Below are positions 5,900 through 11,130 of a stretch of DNA of 11,130 nucleotides, one piece after another (the first letter of the stretch is position 1; every line of letters starts with the position of its first letter). The DNA comes from JAEWSN01 sp038249175 (GTDB lineage Bacteria > Bacillota > Clostridia > DSM-8532), in contig JBBRWP010000092.1 of the NCBI GenBank assembly GCA_038249175.1, forward strand, positions 1-11,130, in the 5' to 3' direction. A program made the translations under genes and the position numbers. The notes beneath the pieces are model-generated. The model saw only the letters and a list, made by a program, of their open reading frames with translations. It was not told where the DNA came from and made no database searches.

Positions 5900-8131
5900 A
5901 TGAAAAACAGAAAACCGGGTTCAGGCAAAAAGATTTCTTCAGGGCTCTTTTCAAAAGCAGGCAGACCATCGATGGAAGGTCCGGGTGTCTTGAAAAAAAA
6001 CAGAAAACCGTCTTTTTTGATGAAACTGCCGCTCCTCAGAAAGATCAACAGCAGTATCCGTGCCAAACTCATTGCGTCCTTTCTGTTGCCGGTCGGCCTT
6101 ATCATTGTTTTGGGCGTAGTTTCTTACACCATGGCGGCCAATGCTCTGGAAAACAGTGCGCGCGAGTCATCCAAACTGATGCTCAAAAGCAAGTCTGAAT
6201 ATTTGGATCTTGTTTTAACCAAAGTGGACAAGACCACTATGCAGTTGCTTACCAATAAAGACATACAAACCATGTTCAGCGCAACAGATAACGTGGAACG
6301 TATGCTGGCATCCACTGATGTGAATACGTTTTTAACCGGTTTGACCAGTGCAGAACCCATGCTAAAAAATGTAACAATACTGGGGGAAAGCTTTTCGCAG
6401 AATTCGCCCTTCATGGACAATGACATGAAAAAGTTCAATACCTTTAAAATTGTACATTTGGCCAATGAAGCGAAGGGCAGAGGTGTCTGGGTAACAGACC
6501 ACGCCATAATAGAGGATTACCTGAAAACGGCAGACAGCAAATCGGGGCTGGCCTTTTACAACCCGAAAGAGCCGCAAATATTTTATACCCGTTCTCTACG
6601 CAGCACAATGACAGGACTATCGATGGGCATCCTGATTATTGCGCTTGATGCCAAAGTAATCAATGAATTCATCGGCGGGATGACCCTTGGTGAGAATGCA
6701 GAAACCCACCTCATCGGTCCGGATGGTTACGATGTGGCGGTCCGTTATTCAGCAAACAAAGAAGACAAAGAAAAAATTGACCCGGCAGCTCCGACAGCCT
6801 ATGCTTTTGCACAAACAGATTTTTTTAAAAAATATAAAGAGCAAAAGAAAATCTTCTCTTTTACAGAAGATGTGACCTATAAGGGTGAGCGTTACCTGGC
6901 CATTACAGAAAAAATGGAAAAATACGACATATACCTCTCCGGCATGCTGCCCTATCGGTCACTCCTGCAAGGGGCAAATTCTATCCTTCTGTTAACAATC
7001 CTCTTCGTTTTATTAGCCGGCGCTATTTCTGTCGGCGTGGGCATTTATATGGCTGGTGGTATGGGCCGCACCATCAACCACATTGTGCGTATGTCTGAAC
7101 AGGCGGCAGCGGGGGACTTAACCGTTGACCCGACAAGTAGACGGGCTGATGAATTGGGGGAACTCACAAAAGCCATCAGTGCCATGATTCGGGCCATGCG
7201 CGGGCTTATTGAAAAGACAGCAATTTCTGCCAACAGTGTCTCCGAATCTGCTGTGGTTGTTTCAGGTGCAACCGTGCAGGTTGCCCAGGTTTCTCAGGAA
7301 ATCGGGAAGGCCATCTCAGAAATTGCCCAGGGAGCAACGTCTCAGGCGCAGGATGCCGAACAGGGTGTTACCAAGATGAGTCAACTTTCCTCCAGCATGG
7401 CAACCGTGGAAACCAATGCAGAAAACATACAACACGTTACCGACGACACGGTTATTCTGGCAAAAAACGGCCTGGCTTCCATTGCAGAACTGGATGCGAA
7501 ATCCAAAGAAACAGGAACGGTTATCCGTGAAATTGTGGATGATATCGGCGCACTGCGCGTCAGTTCCGGTTCTATCGGGAATATCGTCAAAGTGATTAAC
7601 GGTATTGCAGACCAAACCAACCTCCTGGCGTTGAATGCAGCCATTGAAGCCGCCCGCGCCGGGGATATGGGTCGTGGCTTTGCAGTTGTCGCCGAAGAAG
7701 TGCGTAAGTTGGCTGAACAGTCGATGAAGGCAACCAAAGAAATTGGCGCTATTGTGGTTCAGACACAAAAACAGACAGATGCCACGGCCAAAAAAGCGGA
7801 AACAACAGGAGCCATCCTCCATTCCCAAGACATGGCCATGGAAAAAGCCCTGAAGGCATTCACAGACATCAAAACGTCTATGGACAGCCTTGCTGTACAG
7901 GTTCAGCGGATTACGCGGGATGTGGGTGTGATGGATCAGGTGAAGCAGGATACCTTGCTGGCGATTCAGAATATTTCCGCTGTTTCGGAAGAAACGGCCG
8001 CGTCCACAGAAGAAGTGATGGCATCCAGCGACCAGCAGCTTGGCAGTATTGAACAGATGGCGGAGTATGCCAAAGCCCTGGGTGCGGAAGCGCAAAAATT
8101 GCAGGAAACCGTTGCACAGTTTAAGGTGTAG
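5900..8131 (+). CDS. Transmembrane methyl-accepting chemotaxis protein (Cache-like sensor, HAMP, signalling domain)
   Basis: A 743-residue chemoreceptor that relays ligand binding to CheA/CheW to bias flagellar rotation. Segments: a basic cytoplasmic tail (1-55), membrane helix 1 (about 56-78), an extracellular Cache-like sensor (about 80-360), membrane helix 2 (about 361-384), HAMP (about 385-437) and the MCP signalling coiled coil to the end. The hairpin tip is textbook: DQTNLLALNAAIEAARAG followed by RGFAVVAEEVRKLAEQS. No CheR-docking pentapeptide is visible at the C-terminus (QETVAQFKV). I chose ATG 5900, with AAAGGA 11 bases upstream, over an in-frame GTG at 5867 that lacks a site. The tail before the first membrane helix is unusually long and repeats KNRKP twice. 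The gene starts 63 bases after prmC with no terminator between, so read-through is possible. No che genes are nearby. Confidence 0.93.
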   Translation: MKNRKPGSGKKISSGLFSKAGRPSMEGPGVLKKNRKPSFLMKLPLLRKINSSIRAKLIASFLLPVGLIIVLGVVSYTMAANALENSARESSKLMLKSKSEYLDLVLTKVDKTTMQLLTNKDIQTMFSATDNVERMLASTDVNTFLTGLTSAEPMLKNVTILGESFSQNSPFMDNDMKKFNTFKIVHLANEAKGRGVWVTDHAIIEDYLKTADSKSGLAFYNPKEPQIFYTRSLRSTMTGLSMGILIIALDAKVINEFIGGMTLGENAETHLIGPDGYDVAVRYSANKEDKEKIDPAAPTAYAFAQTDFFKKYKEQKKIFSFTEDVTYKGERYLAITEKMEKYDIYLSGMLPYRSLLQGANSILLLTILFVLLAGAISVGVGIYMAGGMGRTINHIVRMSEQAAAGDLTVDPTSRRADELGELTKAISAMIRAMRGLIEKTAISANSVSESAVVVSGATVQVAQVSQEIGKAISEIAQGATSQAQDAEQGVTKMSQLSSSMATVETNAENIQHVTDDTVILAKNGLASIAELDAKSKETGTVIREIVDDIGALRVSSGSIGNIVKVINGIADQTNLLALNAAIEAARAGDMGRGFAVVAEEVRKLAEQSMKATKEIGAIVVQTQKQTDATAKKAETTGAILHSQDMAMEKALKAFTDIKTSMDSLAVQVQRITRDVGVMDQVKQDTLLAIQNISAVSEETAASTEEVMASSDQQLGSIEQMAEYAKALGAEAQKLQETVAQFKV

Positions 8132-8324
8132 CACCGCAAACGCAGCTGAAGCAGGGATCCCGCCGAAACCAATGTGTACACACATTGTGCGAGAATGACG
8201 AGCTTACTGATTACCCATTTGATGCCAGTATGTGATTTTACGATGGTATACAATTCTTCATGACGAGCGTACTGATTGCCCAACCCATGGTATCACAGAA
8301 AGAAAGAATATCTTCGATAGAAAC
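8132..8324. other. Convergent intergenic region with a diverged direct repeat
   Basis: No convincing gene lies between the chemoreceptor and fhs. The stretch holds a small hairpin, AATGTG-TACA-CACATT at 8171-8186, without a T run. It also has two diverged direct copies beginning ATGACGAGC(T/G)TACTGATT at 8195 and 8260, 65 bases apart, with similarity fading afterwards. These may be remnants of a duplication. The terminator that closes the region is listed separately. Confidence 0.5.
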
Positions 8325-8356
8325 AAAGAGGGTTTGCCGTTTGGCAAACCCTCTTT
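8325..8356. terminator. Bidirectional rho-independent terminator between the chemoreceptor and fhs
   Basis: A perfect 14-bp stem, AAAGAGGGTTTGCC at 8325-8338 and GGCAAACCCTCTTT at 8343-8356, with a 4-base loop. The outer A/T pairs provide short U tracts in both directions. It lies 21 bases past the fhs stop and about 190 bases past the chemoreceptor stop. Confidence 0.9.
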
Positions 8357-8377
8357 AAATACAACCGATAGGATGGA

Positions 8378-10048
8378 CTAAAACAAGCCTTCAATGACCC
8401 CGTCGGCATCAATATCCATACGGTTGGCCGAAGGCACCCTGGGCAGTCCCGGCATGGTCATGACATCGCCTGTTAATACAACCACAAACCCGGCACCGGC
8501 AGAGAGTTTTACCTCTTTGACCGTCAGGTCGAAACCCTTCGGGCTACCCAGCAGTTTCGGGTTATCCGAGAGTGAATACTGGGTTTTTGCCATGCAGACG
8601 GGCAGATGGCCGTAACCAAGGGCTTCAATGGCCTGCAGTTCCTTCTCTGCTTTGTCTGCATATACCACATTGACACCGCCATAGATTTCCCTGTTGATGG
8701 TGGCAATTTTCTCTTTCAAGGGCTGATCCAACGCATAGAGGGGAGAAAAGGAGGCTTTTTCTGCATCCATCAAAGCACATAATTTTTCTGCCAGCTCTAC
8801 CCCGCCGGCACCGCCTTTGGCGAAGACTTCTGAAAAGGCTACCGGTACATGCCAATCCCGACACTTGTTTTGAATGATATCGATTTCGGCCGTTGTGTCT
8901 GTTGCAAAGCTATTGATGGCCACAATCACGGGTACACCGAATTTCCTTATGTTTTCGATATGCCGTTCCAGGTTCACAATACCGGCTTCCAGGGCTTGAG
9001 TGTTCTCAATGGTGGTATCTTCCTTTTTTACGCCACCGTTGTATTTTAGTGCGCGCACTGTTGCCACCAGCACCACAGCATCCGGGGAAAAATTGGCATA
9101 ACGGCATTTGATGTCAAAGAATTTTTCGGCACCGAGGTCTGCACCAAAACCAGCCTCCGTGATGACATAGTCGGAAAGTTTGAGTGCCAGGCGTGTGGCG
9201 GAAACACTGTTGCAGCCGTGGGCTATGTTGGCAAAGGGTCCGCCATGCATGAAGGCCGGCGTGTTTTCCAGCGTTTGCACCAGATTCGGCTTGATTGCGT
9301 CCTTTAAAAGCAACGTCATGGCACCGGCAACAGACAAATCGTCTGCGCTGATGGGCTTGTTGTCCAGTGAGTACGCCACTAGAATACGTTTCAGGCGCTC
9401 CTTTAGATCCATTAAATCTGTCGCAAGACAGAGAATCGCCATGACTTCGGAAGCCACGGTAATCTGAAAACCGTCTTCCCGGGGAAAGCCGTTCGCCTTG
9501 CCGCCCAAACCGACAACAATGTCGCGCAAAGCCCTGTCGTTCATATCCATGCAACGCTTCCATAAAACACGCCGGATATCAATTTGCAGTGCGTTGCCCT
9601 GATGAATATGATTGTCAATGGCAGCAGAGAGCAGGTTGTTTGCTGCTGTAATCGCATGCATATCGCCAGTAAAATGCAGGTTGATGTCTTCCATGGGAAC
9701 CACCTGAGCGTATCCGCCGCCGGCAGCGCCGCCCTTAATGCCCATAACAGGACCAAGAGAAGGTTCTCGCAGGGCAATGCTGGCCTTCTTGCCAATCTTC
9801 GCCATAGCCTGACCCAAACCGACGGTGGTCGTTGTTTTCCCTTCTCCGGCAGGAGTGGGGTTGATGGCTGTGACCAGAATCAGCTTCCCGTCTTTTCGGT
9901 CTTTTGCCTTTTCCCAGAGACTGGCTTTCATTTTGGCCTTATAGTCCCCGTAAAATTCCAGATCTTCGCGACCAATGCCAAGGGATGCGGCCACCGTTTC
10001 AATGGGGGCGATATTGGCTTCCTGGGCAATCTGTATATCTGTTTTCAT
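8378..10048 (-). CDS. fhs: Formate-tetrahydrofolate ligase (formyltetrahydrofolate synthetase)
   Basis: Joins formate to tetrahydrofolate with ATP to give 10-formyl-THF, feeding purine and formyl-methionine synthesis and, in acetogens, the methyl branch of the Wood-Ljungdahl pathway. The 556-residue length is standard. The nucleotide loop TPAGEGKTTTTVGLGQ (65-80) and the glycine-rich GGAAGGGYAQVVPMEDINLH segment are typical and intact, and the C-terminus (MPGLPRVPSANRMDID) matches the family. The ATG at 10048 has an AAGGGAG site 6 bases upstream. It follows the GntR gene by 19 bases, so the two form an operon ended by the terminator at 8325-8356. No other folate or Wood-Ljungdahl gene is in view, so acetogenesis cannot be claimed from this window. 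Confidence 0.97.
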   Translation of the reverse strand: MKTDIQIAQEANIAPIETVAASLGIGREDLEFYGDYKAKMKASLWEKAKDRKDGKLILVTAINPTPAGEGKTTTTVGLGQAMAKIGKKASIALREPSLGPVMGIKGGAAGGGYAQVVPMEDINLHFTGDMHAITAANNLLSAAIDNHIHQGNALQIDIRRVLWKRCMDMNDRALRDIVVGLGGKANGFPREDGFQITVASEVMAILCLATDLMDLKERLKRILVAYSLDNKPISADDLSVAGAMTLLLKDAIKPNLVQTLENTPAFMHGGPFANIAHGCNSVSATRLALKLSDYVITEAGFGADLGAEKFFDIKCRYANFSPDAVVLVATVRALKYNGGVKKEDTTIENTQALEAGIVNLERHIENIRKFGVPVIVAINSFATDTTAEIDIIQNKCRDWHVPVAFSEVFAKGGAGGVELAEKLCALMDAEKASFSPLYALDQPLKEKIATINREIYGGVNVVYADKAEKELQAIEALGYGHLPVCMAKTQYSLSDNPKLLGSPKGFDLTVKEVKLSAGAGFVVVLTGDVMTMPGLPRVPSANRMDIDADGVIEGLF

Positions 10049-10067
10049 GTTTCACTCCCTTAGCTCT

Positions 10068-10748
10068 TTAAATGTCTGCTTTTTGCTCCATGCTCTGAAT
10101 AATGGTCTCCATCTGATGGCGTATGTGGTGGTCTGCCCGGTTGGAAGCCTCAGTGTTCTTCCCTTCCCGCAAAGCGTCCAGGATACCTGCGTGTTCGGCC
10201 TCCACGTCCACCGCTTTGGAAATATCCCGCAGGTAAATAACACGAAAGCGATAGATGTGCTCTTTTAAACTGCCTGCGGCAGCCACCAGACGTGGATTTC
10301 CGGAGGCAGCATAAATAATGTCGTGAAATTCAATATCCCGACGTATTGCGCCTTCAATGTTCTCCTTCTGTACATGGCTGGCATACTGTTTATGAACCGC
10401 TTCCAGCTGTTTTATCTGCGCCGGTTGTATCCGTGTTGCCGCAAGTCCTGTGGCCAGGCGGTCCAGTGCAGAACGTACTTCCAACACATCCACAATGTCT
10501 TTGACAGATATTTCGGCCACGCGTGTGCCGCGGCGGGGTTCCATCATCACAAGCCCGTCCGCTTCCAGTTTTCGAATGGCCTCACGCACCGGTGTGCGGC
10601 TGACACCCATCTCTTCTGCTAAATAAACCTCCATCAGGCGTTCCCCCGGTTTCAAATCGCCATTAACAATGGCATTGCGCAGGGTGTCAAAAATGACCTC
10701 GCGCAGGGGCTGATAATTGTCCAGCTTAATCTTTGGTATTTTTGCCAT
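10068..10748 (-). CDS. GntR-family transcriptional regulator, FadR/FCD subfamily
   Basis: A 226-residue one-component regulator. The winged helix at about 13-78 has the GntR signature (GDLKPGERL, LAEEMGVSRTPVREAIRKLEADGLV, RRGTRV). The C-terminal FCD ligand domain keeps the likely metal and carboxylate-ligand residues Asp138, His142 (DIEFH), His186 and His207 or His208. FCD regulators usually sense small organic acids; the ligand here is unknown. It is the first gene of a two-gene operon with fhs, so it probably controls fhs together with itself, perhaps in response to a C1 or organic-acid metabolite (inference from position only). The start is set by AAAGGAGG at 10756-10763, 7 bases before ATG. 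Immediately upstream lies the 108-bp tandem array. Confidence 0.94.
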   Translation of the reverse strand: MAKIPKIKLDNYQPLREVIFDTLRNAIVNGDLKPGERLMEVYLAEEMGVSRTPVREAIRKLEADGLVMMEPRRGTRVAEISVKDIVDVLEVRSALDRLATGLAATRIQPAQIKQLEAVHKQYASHVQKENIEGAIRRDIEFHDIIYAASGNPRLVAAAGSLKEHIYRFRVIYLRDISKAVDVEAEHAGILDALREGKNTEASNRADHHIRHQMETIIQSMEQKADI

Positions 10749-10755
10749 GTGCTTG

Positions 10756-10763
10756 CCTCCTTT
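10756..10763 (-). promoter_or_regulatory. Ribosome binding site of the GntR gene
   Basis: AAAGGAGG on the minus strand, 7 bases before the ATG. It abuts the last repeat unit: the repeat sequence CCGCCGCAAT runs straight into it. No convincing promoter was found between the array and the gene. Confidence 0.85.
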
Positions 10764-10770
10764 ATTGCGG

Positions 10771-11130
10771 CGGTTTAGCCCGCTGTACTAATTGTTTGTA
10801 AAACCCAGCAATGATGTCCTTTTTCTTTCAGTATCTGTTGTGCATGGTTTGCTTCGTCCTTATGTGCAAACATTGCAGCGGTTTAGCCCGCTGTACTAAT
10901 TGTTTGTAAAACCCAGCAAAGATGGCCCTTTTCTTTCAGTATCTGTTGTGCATGGTTTGCTTCGTCCTTATGTGCAAACATTGCGGCGGTTTAGCCCGCT
11001 GTACTAATTGTTTGTAAAACCCAGCAAAGGTGCCCTTTTCTTTCAGTATCTGTTGTGCATGGTTTGCTTCGTCCTTATGTGCAAACATTGCGGCGGTTTA
11101 GCCCGCTGTACTAATTGTTTGTAAAACCCA
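10771..11130 (-). repeat. 108-bp tandem array carrying repeated gene 3' ends, continuing past the right edge
   Basis: Units start at 10771, 10879, 10987 and 11094. The first two are 108 bp, the third is 107 (a one-base deletion near 11030) and the fourth is cut by the window edge. On the minus strand each unit reads ...CWVLQTISTAG-stop, then a non-coding link, then ATG FAHKDEANHAQQILKEKG, which leads into the next CWVLQTISTAG-stop. Stops fall at 10775, 10883, 10991 and 11098. The pattern fits repeated duplication of the last 30-odd codons of an upstream gene together with its stop. The translated segment resembles the second half of a SPOR-type repeat (FxxKxEAxxxxxxLKxKGxxxxV), but this is weak. 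A small hairpin, CAGCGG-GCTAAA-CCGCTG, surrounds the stop and is perfect only in the copy at 10876-10893. Apart from possible 32-residue mini-frames (10775-10873, 10883-10981), the 380 bases hold no gene. Confidence 0.93.
11098..11130 (-). CDS. Possible C-terminal end of an upstream gene of unknown function (partial)
   Basis: Entering from the right edge on the minus strand, one frame reads WVLQTISTAG and stops at 11098-11100. This is either the true end of the gene upstream of the GntR regulator or one more non-translated repeat unit; the window ends too soon to tell. Gene identity is not recognisable from ten residues. Confidence 0.3.
   Translation of the reverse strand, partial: WVLQTISTAG

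Noticed and set aside
7316..8185. 289-codon minus-strand frame opposite the chemoreceptor
   Set aside because: It lies wholly against a clear MCP signalling domain, has no recognisable motif, and such long antisense frames are common opposite biased coding sequence.
10790..10820. TTTACA-N17-GCTAAA on the minus strand as a promoter for the GntR gene, present in each repeat
   Set aside because: The -10 element matches only about half of the consensus and overlaps the coding end and stop of the repeated segment; too weak to list as a feature.
10771..11130. CRISPR array or inverted-repeat mobile element at the right edge
   Set aside because: Units are tandem and nearly identical over their full 108 bp with no variable spacers, and neither terminal inverted repeats nor a transposase was seen.

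Overview
The window reads as the chromosome of an anaerobic Bacillota (Clostridia-like) bacterium with moderate GC. The evidence is a DUF1385 (YqhQ-type) membrane protein directly upstream of prmC, a full-length formate-tetrahydrofolate ligase (fhs) under a GntR/FCD regulator, strong AGGAGG-type ribosome binding sites and a TTG start. Nothing here fixes a genus. No tRNA, rRNA, CRISPR array, insertion sequence or phage gene was seen.

Layout, left to right. (1) 2-3298: two tandem sensor kinase genes on the + strand. The first is cut by the left edge and is a membrane Cache-type kinase whose H-box histidine is replaced by glutamine. The second is a soluble PAS-kinase-receiver hybrid with an intact H-box, but with glutamate in place of the receiver's phospho-acceptor aspartate. 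A 51-bp tandem array spans the stop of the first gene and runs to the ribosome binding site of the second. (2) 3299-3521: a good sigma-70-type promoter followed by a terminator-like hairpin in the leader of the next operon. (3) 3522-5836: DUF1385 protein and PrmC (release-factor glutamine methyltransferase), 20 bp apart. The DUF1385 C-terminus carries a 42-bp repeat array and the PrmC N-terminus a 45-bp array. (4) 5900-8131: a transmembrane chemoreceptor. (5) 8132-8377: a convergent intergenic region with a strong bidirectional terminator. (6) 8378-10748, minus strand: a GntR/FCD regulator and then fhs, a two-gene operon with a 19-bp gap. (7) 10771-11130: a 108-bp tandem array upstream of the regulator, each unit carrying what looks like the 3' end of an upstream minus-strand gene, stop codon included.

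Two themes stand out. First, the kinase pair looks like a rewired phosphorelay: one partner keeps ATP-binding motifs but has no phospho-acceptor histidine, and the other has a histidine but a Glu-substituted receiver. Second, four unrelated tandem arrays (51, 42, 45 and 108 bp) sit at gene ends or starts within 11 kb. All have periods divisible by three, even where they run past stop codons. This suggests recurrent duplication at gene boundaries, with some copies captured as protein extensions. Family assignments come from recognised motifs; no database search was run.
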